64,000 nt of DNA from Murimonas intestini (GCA_003148945.1 QGGY01000002.1:186001-250000), one strand, 5' to 3'. Shown: positions 7,565 to 16,729, counted from the stretch's first letter. Numbers and translations: made by a program. Notes: a model not told the origin generated them from the letters alone.

Positions 7565-8257
7565 CTATTGGAGCTGTTCTCCACCTGAAACCTCTTCTTT
7601 TATAAACATCAGGGCAAATCCGCCCATCAGCGCGGCCGCTGCTATCCATATAGCACGCTCTCCCATGCCTGGTGTAACAAGCGCTCCTATCGCGGCGCCT
7701 GCTGCAAAAACAAGGATCACAAAATAGTAATGAAGGCTTTTCCGTTTCAGCTCCCTGTCTTTTGTAATATGGTATCTGCACAACAATTCTGTGGCATTCC
7801 TCATATTCCCTATACACATAGTCGTTGCACACGGAAGGCCCCTGAATTTCCTGAAGCTCTCCACCTGCATGGCACACGCAAATGACATCAGCACATTAGC
7901 AGCCATATTAAGGGACTGGGGCATAAAACCCACTGTGATAAGCAGAATAATCTCCGCCGCCAGCACGATCTGCCTCCAGTGTATCCTCTCGTATTCCCTG
8001 CAGCGGTGCCTGACCCAGCCTGTGACATAGACTCCCAGGAGGAACGCCAGAAGAGGCAACAGATAGTGGGCGGCATTCAGCAAGTTTCCCTGGGCCAGAT
8101 TCTGTCCCAGCAGCACGATATTCCCTGTCTGCGCATTTGCAAACACATGCCCCCGGCAATTATAAGAATAAGCGTCCTGAAAACCTCCGGCCAGCGTGAG
8201 GAATACTGCTAGCAGCAGTGACTCAGACATCTGGCCATTCCATTTTTTCTTCAGCAC
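7565..8257 (-). CDS. YoaK/DUF1275 family membrane protein
   Basis: A 230-aa protein with about six hydrophobic segments and the DUF1275 signatures GGFQDAYSY, GHVFANAQTGNIVLLG and AYMA-like glycine-rich helices. Its function is not established; it is a predicted inner membrane protein. Translation starts at GTG 8257 behind GGAGGGAAGG and overlaps the preceding GNAT gene, which indicates coupling. It converges with the AraC gene, leaving only 11 bp between the two stops. Confidence 0.82.
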   Translation of the reverse strand: MLKKKWNGQMSESLLLAVFLTLAGGFQDAYSYNCRGHVFANAQTGNIVLLGQNLAQGNLLNAAHYLLPLLAFLLGVYVTGWVRHRCREYERIHWRQIVLAAEIILLITVGFMPQSLNMAANVLMSFACAMQVESFRKFRGLPCATTMCIGNMRNATELLCRYHITKDRELKRKSLHYYFVILVFAAGAAIGALVTPGMGERAIWIAAAALMGGFALMFIKEEVSGGEQLQ

Positions 8258-9126
8258 TCCTGCCTTCCCTCCTCTGATCCCCGCTGTAATCTCTGTCTGA
8301 AATACCTCACCTCAAAAACAGGAGCAAATCCATACTTTCTGTACAAATTCAGCGCCGGCGGATTTTTACTGTCCACATCCAGCACAACCTTCTTTTTCTG
8401 CTCCTCTGCCATATTCAGAGCTGCCCGCACCGCCTGGCTGCCGTACCCCAGCCCCCGCATGGCCTTCTTTACTACAACGCCGCACAGATAGATATTCTCG
8501 CCATACTCCAGATTAAATATTGCCGCCGGCTCACTGCCGTCATAGAGAATATATCCCTCACGTGTCTCTGAAGCCAATATGGCTGCTGCTCCCCCTCCGT
8601 CACTGCCATATTCCTCCTCTGCTACAGACATAAAATCCGCAGTATTTTCTTCTGACAGCTGCTTCAGTATGATCCCCTCGCCAAGAGGGGCGTAAGAAGG
8701 CCCGCACTCCATGGTATATTCTGTATGGCTGTGTTCTGCCGTCCCCAGCCCCTGCAAGTACTTCATTCCTGCCGGGCTGGCCGGCTCAACCGCGAACAGA
8801 AAGTCCGGCACTCCGGCTGACCGCAGCACTTCCCCGGCCCGGTCCAGCAATGCCGTAAAATACCCTCTGCCGCGGCTGCCGGTCCTGGTAAAGCCTGTCA
8901 CCTCTCCCTCCCGTTTATCCGGCATGAACAAATTCAGGAAAGATACAAGCAAGCCATCCTCATATCCCATAAAAAAACAGTCCAGTTTCCTGTCAAAATT
9001 CAGTTCTGATGACAGCCATATTCTGTTCTGAAGCACTTCCTCCCCATAGATCTGGTCTTCGAGAGCCTCTATCTCTGCTTTCTGCCTGTCATCCAGAACT
9101 GATAAAGTTCTAATCTCATACCCCAT
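8251..9126 (-). CDS. GNAT family N-acetyltransferase
   Basis: A 291-aa protein. The C-terminal half carries the acetyl-CoA binding signature VVVKKAMRGLGYGSQAVRAAL, then VVLDVDSKNPPALNLYRKYGF, typical of GNAT enzymes. The N-terminal half is a degenerate second GNAT-like domain (TRTGSRGRGYFTALLDRAGEVL). The substrate is unknown. It starts 9 bp after the TetM-like gene and overlaps the DUF1275 gene, so all three are probably one operon. Confidence 0.85.
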   Translation of the reverse strand: MGYEIRTLSVLDDRQKAEIEALEDQIYGEEVLQNRIWLSSELNFDRKLDCFFMGYEDGLLVSFLNLFMPDKREGEVTGFTRTGSRGRGYFTALLDRAGEVLRSAGVPDFLFAVEPASPAGMKYLQGLGTAEHSHTEYTMECGPSYAPLGEGIILKQLSEENTADFMSVAEEEYGSDGGGAAAILASETREGYILYDGSEPAAIFNLEYGENIYLCGVVVKKAMRGLGYGSQAVRAALNMAEEQKKKVVLDVDSKNPPALNLYRKYGFAPVFEVRYFRQRLQRGSEEGRQEC

Positions 9127-9135
9127 ATATCTCTC

Positions 9136-11850
9136 TCACTCCTTGTCAAAATCTGTGTACCCCAGCCTCACATCTTCCATATGCCTGGCCATGTCTTCCG
9201 GCAGATTCTCAAATAAATAATTCTTGCTGCTCTTCTGCTTTTCCAGATATTCGCTGCGGATCTCTTTTCTGACCAGCTCTACCTCATCCTTCAGACCCTG
9301 GGCCGACATCCTGTCAGCGCCCTGTCCCAGTATGATGACCTGCTCTAAAGCATCAGAAGTAGCCACTGTAACATGATGCTTCCTTCCAATCTCGTGCACA
9401 GCCTTTTCGATGTACTGGTCAGCAGTCTCCGCCTCTTTCGTGTAGACAACAAATATATTGTGGTACTTCTGGACATCTCCCTTATTTCCCGGCACTTTGT
9501 AAGCATCAAACACCAGGATAAGGGTCATCTTCTTAAATCCCTGATAATTACAAAGGACATCCATAAGCTTATTTCTGGCGCCCTCAATATTCACTTCTGC
9601 CAGCTCCCGCAGATCTTCCCAGGCAAAAATAATATTATATCCGTCCACCAGAAGATATTCCTCTGATCTTTCTCTGGTTTTGGGTCTGTGGACAGCGCTG
9701 CTCTGGATATTCTCAGCCGCTCTTCTCCCCGCTGTCCCTCCCCGGTTAAACCGGTTGCGCTCCCTCTTTACAGGCCCGTATGTTCTCTCGAATATCTCTT
9801 CCAGCTCCTTTGGGTCTGCCCATCTGTCCTGATTCTCTGTATCCCTTCTTTCCCTGATCTGCTGCACCTCTTCTTCACGCTGTCTCATGATATCATTCTT
9901 TAAAACACTCTCAAGGTGCATATAATCACGCACCTTGTCCCAGCTGACTACAAACCCTGCCCCGCGGGCGCAGAATACAGACCCTGTAGGATTCTCCAGA
10001 TCTTTCTCAGAATCGTAACCTGCCGCCTCTATTACCTCTTCTGCATTATGGCAGGGCTCATACCCCGCCAGAGAACAGGATAATCTTCCTCTGCCGCTCG
10101 TATATGCAGTGACCTCCCTCTGGTAGCCCTGCATTCTTTCTGCTGGCGCCCTGCCGGTGATGACAGTCATCTCCCCATCTATCTGAGGATTCTTAAAACT
10201 TCCGTACATCTTCTGGATGTCTGAAATTGCCCTCCCCATTTTGTCTGAAGGCACTTCCAGCCTGAATTCATACACTGGCTCCAGCAGGATGCACTTCCCC
10301 ATCTTCAGTCCCTGACGCACCGCTCTGTAGGTAGCCTGACGGAAATCCCCGCCTTCAGTATGCTTCAGATGGGATCTGCCTGTCAGCAGAGTGATCCGCA
10401 TATCTGTGATCTCCGCCCCTGTCAGCACCCCCGGATGGCGTTTCTCTTCCAGATGGGTGAGTACCAGCCTCTGCCAGTTCCCGTCCAGGATATCTTCACT
10501 GCAGGCAGTGGCAAACTGCAGGCCGCTGCCTGCCTCCAGAGGTTCCAGCAGCAGATGCACCTCCGCATAATGGCGCAGCGGTTCAAAATGTCCCACACCC
10601 TCCACCGGTTCCAGTATGGTCTCTTTATACACAATACTTCCTGAGCCAAATTCAACCTTTACCCCAAACCGCTCCTGTATCATGCTCTTGAGGATCTCTA
10701 TCTGCACCTCCCCCATCACCTGGGCATGTATCTCCTGAAGCTGCTCATTCCACACAATATGGAGCTGCGGCTCTTCTTCCTCCAGCTGGCACAGCTTCAA
10801 AAACATACCATGTACATCACAGTCTTCAGGAAGCTGGATCTGATATGTCAGGACAGGCTCCAGGACGGGAAGCTCAGATGCCTCCTCAATTCCAATCCCC
10901 TCCCCTGAAAACGTACTATCCAGCCCCGTAACCGCACAGATCGTCCCCGCAGGAGCCTCTTTCACAGACCGGAATGAGGCGCCTGAATAAATACGTATCT
11001 GATCAGCCTTCTCCTCCCTGCTGCCTGAAAGCTGCATCTTTACCTTCAGGGCTCCCCCTGTTATCTTCATATGGGTAAGCCTGTTTCCCTGGGCATCCCT
11101 GGATATTTTATATATTTTTGCGCCAAATTCCTCCTGATACACACTGCTGCCTGTATACTTATCAAGCCCCTGAAGAAATTCTTCTACCCCCTCCACCTTC
11201 AGGGCAGAGCCAAAATAACACGGAAATACTTTCCTTGCGCGGATCAATTCCACTGTCTCTTCCCTGCTGATGCTGCCCTTTTCCAGATATGCCTCCAGCG
11301 CTTTCTCATCGCACATGGCCAGGTTTTCCATAAAGCTTTCATCTGAATCATCTGCTCCGAACTCCACGCATCTCTCGTCCAGCCGCACTTTCAATTCATC
11401 CAGCAGCTTTTCCCGGACACAGCCGGGCTGATCCATTTTATTAATAAATAAAAATACAGGGATGCTGTAACGCCGGAGCAGCCTCCACAGCGTTTCCACA
11501 TGTCCCTGCACTCCATCTGCCCCGCTGATGACAAGCACTGCATAATCAAGGACCTGCAGTGTCCTTTCCATTTCGGCAGAAAAATCCACATGTCCCGGAG
11601 TATCCAGCAGGGTCACTGACTTCTCCCCCAGAACTGCCTCAGCCTGCTTTGAAAAAATAGTGATCCCTCTGGATCTCTCCAGCTCATATGTGTCCAGAAA
11701 GGCATTTCCATGATCTACCCTGCCCGGCTTCCTTATCTCTCCCCGCAGATAGAGGATACTCTCGGCCAGAGTAGTCTTCCCTGCGTCCACATGGGCCAGA
11801 ATGCCTATTACTAATTTATTTGTATGGATTAATCTCTTTATCTGTGTCAT
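9136..11850 (-). CDS. TetM-like ribosome-protection GTPase fused to a Rae1/YacP-like NYN endoribonuclease
   Basis: A 904-aa protein. Residues 1-640 resemble EF-G/Tet(M) ribosome-protection factors: GILAHVDAGKTTL (P-loop), RGITIF (switch I), DTPGHVDF (switch II), NKMDQ (guanine specificity) and the downstream EF-G domains. A charged linker leads to residues about 728-895, a close match to the YacP/Rae1 nuclease fold (YLLVDGYNIIFAW, LILVFDAYKVPG, AETADQYIEKAV, HVTVATSD, GQGADRMSA). Rae1 of B. subtilis cuts mRNA in the ribosomal A site. Here both ribosome-A-site activities share one chain. A GTG 81 nt upstream is in frame but overlaps the -10 element, so ATG 11850 is chosen; no clear ribosome site precedes it. 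Confidence 0.88.
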   Translation of the reverse strand: MTQIKRLIHTNKLVIGILAHVDAGKTTLAESILYLRGEIRKPGRVDHGNAFLDTYELERSRGITIFSKQAEAVLGEKSVTLLDTPGHVDFSAEMERTLQVLDYAVLVISGADGVQGHVETLWRLLRRYSIPVFLFINKMDQPGCVREKLLDELKVRLDERCVEFGADDSDESFMENLAMCDEKALEAYLEKGSISREETVELIRARKVFPCYFGSALKVEGVEEFLQGLDKYTGSSVYQEEFGAKIYKISRDAQGNRLTHMKITGGALKVKMQLSGSREEKADQIRIYSGASFRSVKEAPAGTICAVTGLDSTFSGEGIGIEEASELPVLEPVLTYQIQLPEDCDVHGMFLKLCQLEEEEPQLHIVWNEQLQEIHAQVMGEVQIEILKSMIQERFGVKVEFGSGSIVYKETILEPVEGVGHFEPLRHYAEVHLLLEPLEAGSGLQFATACSEDILDGNWQRLVLTHLEEKRHPGVLTGAEITDMRITLLTGRSHLKHTEGGDFRQATYRAVRQGLKMGKCILLEPVYEFRLEVPSDKMGRAISDIQKMYGSFKNPQIDGEMTVITGRAPAERMQGYQREVTAYTSGRGRLSCSLAGYEPCHNAEEVIEAAGYDSEKDLENPTGSVFCARGAGFVVSWDKVRDYMHLESVLKNDIMRQREEEVQQIRERRDTENQDRWADPKELEEIFERTYGPVKRERNRFNRGGTAGRRAAENIQSSAVHRPKTRERSEEYLLVDGYNIIFAWEDLRELAEVNIEGARNKLMDVLCNYQGFKKMTLILVFDAYKVPGNKGDVQKYHNIFVVYTKEAETADQYIEKAVHEIGRKHHVTVATSDALEQVIILGQGADRMSAQGLKDEVELVRKEIRSEYLEKQKSSKNYLFENLPEDMARHMEDVRLGYTDFDKE

Positions 11851-11931
11851 TTTATCTGTAGTCCAATCATTCTTTTTATGCAACTGTGCACTGCCGCCGC
11901 AATTGCCGCTTCGCAATATAGTGTCTATCAC

Positions 11932-11960
11932 ATTATATCATTTCAGCAAATGCTTGACTA
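11932..11960 (-). promoter_or_regulatory. Putative promoter of the TetM-Rae1 operon
   Basis: TATAAT (11932-11937) on the minus strand has a weak -35 TAGTCA (11955-11960) at 17 bp. The predicted start leaves a leader of about 75 nt before ATG 11850. The weak -35 and GC-rich dyads in the leader leave room for regulation. Confidence 0.45.
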
Positions 11961-11984
11961 TAGTGAAATTTTACATATGCCTTG

Positions 11985-14360
11985 TCACTGTACGGTATAT
12001 ATGATCTCCGTGGCTCCTGTACATGCTGACAGGTCCTGCTCTGTCTCCCTGTAATACCCTGTCATCCACTCCGGACATCTGATCTGCAGTCTGCCTATCT
12101 TGTCCTTCATTGACATCCCATGCTCTGTCTTATATCTCCTGACACTGCTGATCAGATCTTTCATATGCATACCAAACGCCAGGATATCTTCTTCCCTTCC
12201 CTCTGCTCTTTTCCACAGTTTCTGATGGATAGACAGTTCAGGTTCAAATTTTCTAAAAAACTCCTGATAAAGATATTCTGTAATATGGGGCACAAAGACT
12301 GAATACATCTTCATTATTTCCAACAGGCTGCTATATAGGGCATATTGTCCTGACCTGCGCCTGTCTGCCCCGTGTTTTCCTGGCTGATAAAGCCTTTCTT
12401 TTACAATTTCAATATAATAGTCACAGAAATCTTTCCAGAATAATTCATCCAGCTCATGCCTCGCCTGTCCAGCCTCGTATTCTTCCAGCAGCTTTCCCGT
12501 CTTTATAGACGTTTCATTCACTCTCTGCAGTATCCACCTGTCAACCGGAAGCAGGCAGGCCGCCGGATCTCCGGTCAATTCAAAATCCCCCAGCTGTGCC
12601 ATTGAAAATTTAGCGGCATTGTATAGCTTGTTTATAAATCTTTTCGATGCTTTCAGCTCATCCTCACTGAAAAATGTATCTGTTCCCAGCCTGGCATTCG
12701 CCGCCCAGTACCTTATGGCGTCCGCTGAATGCATTTCTATCAGCTCCATCGGGGAACTCGAGGCATTATTCTTTGATTTGCTTATTTTCTCCCCAGGCTT
12801 TGCAAGCACAAATCCGCTGACCATAATGTCCTTCCATGGTATCTCCCCCGTATGGTAGAGACTCCTTACAATCGTATAGAAAGCCCAGGTGCGGATAATT
12901 TCGTGTGCCTGATGACGCATTCCCATAGGAAGTATCTGCCGGCTCCTGTCTCCCTCCTCCCCGTATCTGGCATTTATCAGCGGCGAGATGGAGGATGTGG
13001 CCCATGTATCAAAAACCGCTCTTTCCGGTATAACTTCCGTACAGCCGCAGCTGCATGAAGACAGAGGCCTGTCTTTCTCTGGATCCACAGGCAGCTGGCA
13101 GGGATCTGCTAAGATGGGCTTTTTACATTCTGCACAATACCATACAGGAAATGGAACTCCAAAATAGCGCTGTCTGGAAATACACCAGTCCCACTTTAAG
13201 TTCTGTACCCAGTCCAGATATCTGCTTTTCATCCGGGCCGGATGCCATCTGATCTCATCCGCAGCTTTTATAAAGCGTTCTTTCTCTGTCAGGATATCAA
13301 TATACCACTGCCTGGACGGAATAATTTCTACATCTGTCCCGCACCGCTCATGCACTGCCACAGCATGTATCAGTTCTTCCTTTTTTATAATGAGCCCCCT
13401 GCTCTCCAGTTCCAGGGCAACGGCCCTTCTGGCCTGTGCAGTTTTCATCCCTCCTGTAAAGGGAATGTGCTCTGCTATTCTGCCATCCTTCGTGATTACC
13501 TCCTTATAAGGGAGGCTAAACTTTTCATACCACTCTGCATCTGTGGAATCCCCGAATGTGGCACACATAACAGCCCCTGTCCCCTTTTCCATACTAACTC
13601 CATCATCTTCAAGTACAGGTATCTCAAATCCATAAAGGGGTACCTTTACCTTCCTTCCCACATATTTTTTATATCTCTTATCTGCCGGGTGTACCAGTAC
13701 ACAGGCACAGCCGGGCAGCAATTCCGGCCTTGTAGTAGCCACAGGCAGTATTTTCTCCCCCGCATCAAATACCAGATAGTAAAAGCACGATTCACTCTCC
13801 TTAGTCTCCAGCTCCGCCTGTGCTATGGACGTCTGGCACTGCGTGCACCATAACACTGGGGACTCTTTCATATAGGCTTTTCCCTTCTTAACAAGCTCCA
13901 GAAACAATTTCTGTGAGATCTTCCGTGACTCTTCTGAAACCGTATGATATTCCAGATCCCAGTCAACAGAAAAGCCCAGACTCTTCCACATTTCCCTGAA
14001 ATCCGCTTCATACCCTTCCACAGTCTCCATACACTGCCGCCTAAATTCTTTCCCCGGAATATCCCTGGCATGGATCTTTCTTTCCTTTTCAACCAGCCGC
14101 TCTGTAGGCAGACCGTTATCGTCAAAACCAAACGGATAAAAGACATCATACCCCTGCATTCGTTTAAAACGCGCTATCATTTCCGCCTGAGTATAGGAAA
14201 ATACATGGCCTATATGCAGAGAACCGCTTACAGTGGGCGGCGGTGTATCTATTGAAAATATTTTCTTCTCCCTTCCATTCTGGAACTTATATATTTCATT
14301 TTCTTCCCAGAACTTTTGCATCTCCCTTTCTGTTCTTTTAAAATCATACTTCTGATTCAT
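11985..14360 (-). CDS. valS: Valine--tRNA ligase
   Basis: A 791-aa class I aminoacyl-tRNA synthetase that charges tRNA-Val. It shows the HIGH motif in SGSLHIGHVF, the KMSKS motif as GEKISKSKNN, a CP1 editing domain (residues about 160-340) and an anticodon-binding C-terminus. It is shorter than the usual 880-aa bacterial ValRS and lacks the C-terminal coiled coil, so it may be a second valS type. Of two adjacent ATGs, the one at 14360 is seven bases from GGAGG and is chosen. Expression is controlled by the T-box leader upstream. Confidence 0.92.
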   Translation of the reverse strand: MNQKYDFKRTEREMQKFWEENEIYKFQNGREKKIFSIDTPPPTVSGSLHIGHVFSYTQAEMIARFKRMQGYDVFYPFGFDDNGLPTERLVEKERKIHARDIPGKEFRRQCMETVEGYEADFREMWKSLGFSVDWDLEYHTVSEESRKISQKLFLELVKKGKAYMKESPVLWCTQCQTSIAQAELETKESESCFYYLVFDAGEKILPVATTRPELLPGCACVLVHPADKRYKKYVGRKVKVPLYGFEIPVLEDDGVSMEKGTGAVMCATFGDSTDAEWYEKFSLPYKEVITKDGRIAEHIPFTGGMKTAQARRAVALELESRGLIIKKEELIHAVAVHERCGTDVEIIPSRQWYIDILTEKERFIKAADEIRWHPARMKSRYLDWVQNLKWDWCISRQRYFGVPFPVWYCAECKKPILADPCQLPVDPEKDRPLSSCSCGCTEVIPERAVFDTWATSSISPLINARYGEEGDRSRQILPMGMRHQAHEIIRTWAFYTIVRSLYHTGEIPWKDIMVSGFVLAKPGEKISKSKNNASSSPMELIEMHSADAIRYWAANARLGTDTFFSEDELKASKRFINKLYNAAKFSMAQLGDFELTGDPAACLLPVDRWILQRVNETSIKTGKLLEEYEAGQARHELDELFWKDFCDYYIEIVKERLYQPGKHGADRRRSGQYALYSSLLEIMKMYSVFVPHITEYLYQEFFRKFEPELSIHQKLWKRAEGREEDILAFGMHMKDLISSVRRYKTEHGMSMKDKIGRLQIRCPEWMTGYYRETEQDLSACTGATEIIYTVQ

Positions 14361-14491
14361 GTTCATACCTCCAATTGTATTATATTGAAATACAAAACAG
14401 ACATAGCGAAAGTATATTTTTTGTTCCGCGTGCAGCCCTGCCTCCTCCCGGAGGGTTTTATTCTGTAGGAAACTTCGTTGCCTGTAGAATA

Positions 14492-14796
14492 TAAAACGCC
14501 CTGAGCTAAATTTAGCTCAGGGCGGGCTGATTTGTCCGTGGTACCACCTGAATTCAGAATATTATTCTGCACTCATAACGATACGGGTACTATCATGTAA
14601 GAATAGTCCGATACCGCTTTCCTTGATAACGGTGGAAATCTCCGTTGGAGTCTACTTGAAGTCATTCTTCTTTCAATCCAAAGCTCAAAGGCTACTTCCA
14701 TGTTCCCTTCACGAAGATTTTCACCAGTCATCTTCTCTCTGTGCATCCGGAATAACATGTACTCCTCCTCGTCTACGCTGTTGTCTGTGTTTGTTG
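14492..14796 (-). promoter_or_regulatory. T-box leader (tRNA-Val responsive riboswitch) with its terminator
   Basis: On the minus strand the leader has Stem I landmarks (AGAGAG, TGGTGAAAA), a specifier context GAA-GTA-GCC with GTA (valine) at 14693-14695, the T-box AGGTGGTACCACGG near 14536-14549, and a terminator hairpin GCCCTGAGC...GCTCAGGGC followed by GTTTTATATTC at 14492-14523. Uncharged tRNA-Val should pair with the T-box and let transcription enter valS. Confidence 0.92.
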
Positions 14797-14802
14797 AAGA
14801 TC

Positions 14803-14830
14803 ATTATACCAGACCCCTGGAGTATGTCAA
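14803..14830 (-). promoter_or_regulatory. Promoter of the valS T-box transcript
   Basis: TTGACA (14825-14830) and TATAAT (14803-14808) are both perfect consensus hexamers, spaced 16 bp on the minus strand. The transcript starts near 14796, at the 5' end of the T-box. Confidence 0.88.
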
Positions 14831-14855
14831 GGCTTTTTTCCTCTTTATCCAGGAC

Positions 14856-15326
14856 CTACTTTTCCTCCTTCAGAGGCAATTCAATCTCAACAGCATGATC
14901 CAGAAATACCACCCCATCCAGATGTTCCAGCTCATGGCAGAAGCACTTTGCCATAATCCCCTCCCTCGTTATGAGGACTTCTTCCCCCCTTTCGTTCAGC
15001 GCACTGACTGTGACCGTCTGGGGTCTGACTGTCTTTCCCATCTTTCCCGGAAAGCTTAAGCATGCCTCTATACACTCCTGCTCCCCGCTGCTTTCTACTA
15101 TCCTGGGATTCACCAGTTTCAGGCAGTATTCCCCATAATCTACCACAACCAGCCGCTTTAATATCCCCACCTGATTAGCAGCCAATGCCGCCCCATTTTC
15201 AGTATCATGGAGAGTATCCATCATGTCATCCAGAAGTTCCAGGACATGGTCATCTATGGTTTCTACTTCCTTACATCTTTTCCTCAACATCTTATCGTCA
15301 AACAGACGAATCTTTCTTACTGCCAT
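14856..15326 (-). CDS. def: Peptide deformylase
   Basis: A 156-aa metalloenzyme removing the formyl group from nascent protein N-termini. The three motifs are present but slightly divergent: GAALAANQVG (motif 1, usually GxGLAAxQ), EACLSFPG (motif 2, with the metal Cys) and CHELEHLDG (motif 3, HExxH). Upstream in-frame ATGs exist, but ATG 15326 has AGGAGG seven bases ahead and gives normal family length. The start lies inside the end of the XRE regulator gene, so it is translationally coupled to it. Confidence 0.92.
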   Translation of the reverse strand: MAVRKIRLFDDKMLRKRCKEVETIDDHVLELLDDMMDTLHDTENGAALAANQVGILKRLVVVDYGEYCLKLVNPRIVESSGEQECIEACLSFPGKMGKTVRPQTVTVSALNERGEEVLITREGIMAKCFCHELEHLDGVVFLDHAVEIELPLKEEK

Positions 15327-15561
15327 CTTTTTCCCTCCTGCTGCTGTCAGCCCTTGATTTTCTTTCACTTTCCTCAAATAAAAAAACTTCTTCAATGGTA
15401 CATTCAAATATACGTGAAATATCATAGGCCAGCCAGATGGAAGGCTCACACTTCTCTGTCTCAATAGCATTTATGGCCTGCCTGGATGCTCCAACCAGCT
15501 CTCCAAGATTTTCCTGGGTCATCCCCCGTTTCTCTCTCAGTTCTCTGACTCTGTTCCTCAT
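15298..15561 (-). CDS. XRE-family helix-turn-helix regulator
   Basis: An 87-aa protein, almost wholly one HTH domain (RELREKRGMTQENLGELVGASRQAINAIE, then PSIWLAYDISRIFECTIEEVF), like the small Cro/YgzD regulators, with a basic hydrophilic tail. It overlaps def by 29 nt and shares its transcript. Two near-identical dyads flank its promoter, which suggests autorepression. Confidence 0.88.
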   Translation of the reverse strand: MRNRVRELREKRGMTQENLGELVGASRQAINAIETEKCEPSIWLAYDISRIFECTIEEVFLFEESERKSRADSSRREKDGSKKDSSV

Positions 15562-15573
15562 ATTTCCCCCTTT

Positions 15574-15630
15574 GTAATGTTAACCTTACATATATTATAT
15601 ACTGTGGTGTGTGTAATGTCAACCTTACAT
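15574..15630 (-). promoter_or_regulatory. Promoter with paired operators of the XRE-def operon
   Basis: TTGACA (15617-15622) and TATAAT (15594-15599) are spaced 17 bp on the minus strand. The 18-bp boxes GTAATGTTAACCTTACAT (15574-15591) and GTAATGTCAACCTTACAT (15613-15630), each an imperfect palindrome, cover the -35 and the region just downstream of the -10. Their starts are 39 bp apart. They are the obvious binding sites for the XRE protein encoded downstream. Confidence 0.78.
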
Positions 15631-15679
15631 TAAAATCAGTCCTTTACAAACTGCCCTGCAAAATGGTTATATGATATAA

Positions 15680-15738
15680 AAACCCTTGAAAACGTTGCAT
15701 TTTCAAGGGTTTGGGTAATTCTCTTATAAAGTTTCTTA
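15680..15738 (+). repeat. 59-bp direct repeat, left copy (probable att site)
   Basis: Matches 19481-19539 at 57 of 59 positions in the same orientation. The repeat contains a hairpin (AAACCCTTGAAAA...TTTTCAAGGGTTT), probably the rpsI terminator, followed by TAATTCTCTTATAAAGTTTCTTA. It marks the junction between chromosome on the left and the mobile region on the right. Confidence 0.75.
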
Positions 15739-15757
15739 TATTATGTATTATGAAATT

Positions 15758-16561
15758 TCAAAACATATGCTCTTCGATTGAGCCGTCTTCTTTTACATCC
15801 ATGAAGCACTCTGAAAATTCATCACTATCCATAATCATTAAAACGCGATGCATTCCGACAGCTAGTTCCTTCTGTTCATATTCTTCTCGTGGAATCCAGT
15901 AAACTCTGCCCTCTTCCGAGCTTTTCAATTCTCCTTCAAATTGATCTGCCCGGTAAAGATATCCAACGTTATGGAATCCGTCCCGATACCAGTGATAGAT
16001 TCCTTTCAACACAGGATTCTTGATGCGCAGGCCGGTCTCTTCCAATATTTCACGCACAACGGCATCATGAAATGTTTACCTAGTCTCTACATGTCCGCCT
16101 GGAAACGTTGTTCCGGTATAAGTGTTATTTACCTTATCCAGTGCAAGCACTTCGTTTCCACGGCAGACCATGCACATGTTCATGAAAATCACAGTATCTG
16201 GCGGATGCTTACGAAGAGTATCCTCCTTCTGAATTCGTTCGCAGATCTTCGCACGTTTGCCCTGGTATCTTGACGCAATCTCCCCATATGGTATCCAAAT
16301 ATCAGCGGCTTCAATATGATCATAAACTGCTGCAATCACAGCATCATCTGTCTTAGCAGTTGGAAATTCACCTGTCTGTTCGTGAAACTTTCTAGTCTCC
16401 TCATACATCCATTGTGCAATCTTATCTTTCTGCTTCTGTTTAAGCTGGTTATAACTCTTGGTAGTCTGGAGAAGCTTGCCTCCCACTTTTATATGATTTT
16501 TCATCTTTATATTATTCGCCGCTCCTTTTTTGCCATTCACATACAATCGGATTCCAATCAC
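15758..16561 (-). pseudogene. Nudix hydrolase gene interrupted by a nonsense codon
   Basis: One reading frame spans the region with a single TAA at about 16078-16080. It falls inside the Nudix box: FPGGHVETR-stop-TFHDAVVREILEETGL, where the family has Glu-rich residues. Upstream are about 130 residues of unrecognised sequence rich in lysine (QLKQKQKDKIAQWMYEETRKF) and the start of the Nudix fold (VIFMNMCMVCRGNEVLALDKV). A single G-to-T change (GAA to TAA) would explain the break. Without readthrough the catalytic REILEE helix is lost. The gap 16562-16729 holds no supported gene. Confidence 0.72.
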
Positions 16562-16729
16562 CTGAACGTTCCTTATTACCTACCCAAACATTCCAAAATA
16601 GGTAATCCTAAAACGATAGCCTTTTTAGTTGGTAATGCAGGTAGTAAGACCAAAGCCCATCTGAATTATGCCAAGCCTTTCCGTTCTACTGTGTGATTGT
16701 CAAAGGCGGTGCAGCCATTCAACCGAATG

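Noticed and set aside
12619..13853. Plus-strand ORFs opposite valS, including one of 203 codons.
   Set aside because: They are antisense shadows of a clearly conserved synthetase and have cysteine/leucine-rich composition with no family match.
14363..14572. A 69-codon ORF inside the valS leader.
   Set aside because: It lies across the T-box terminator and antiterminator, whose RNA structure accounts for the sequence.
16316..16696. A plus-strand ORF ending NYAKPFRSTV downstream of the Nudix region.
   Set aside because: Most of it is antisense to the Nudix pseudogene. The last 30 codons look protein-like, but I cannot match them to a family or find a start, so no feature is claimed.
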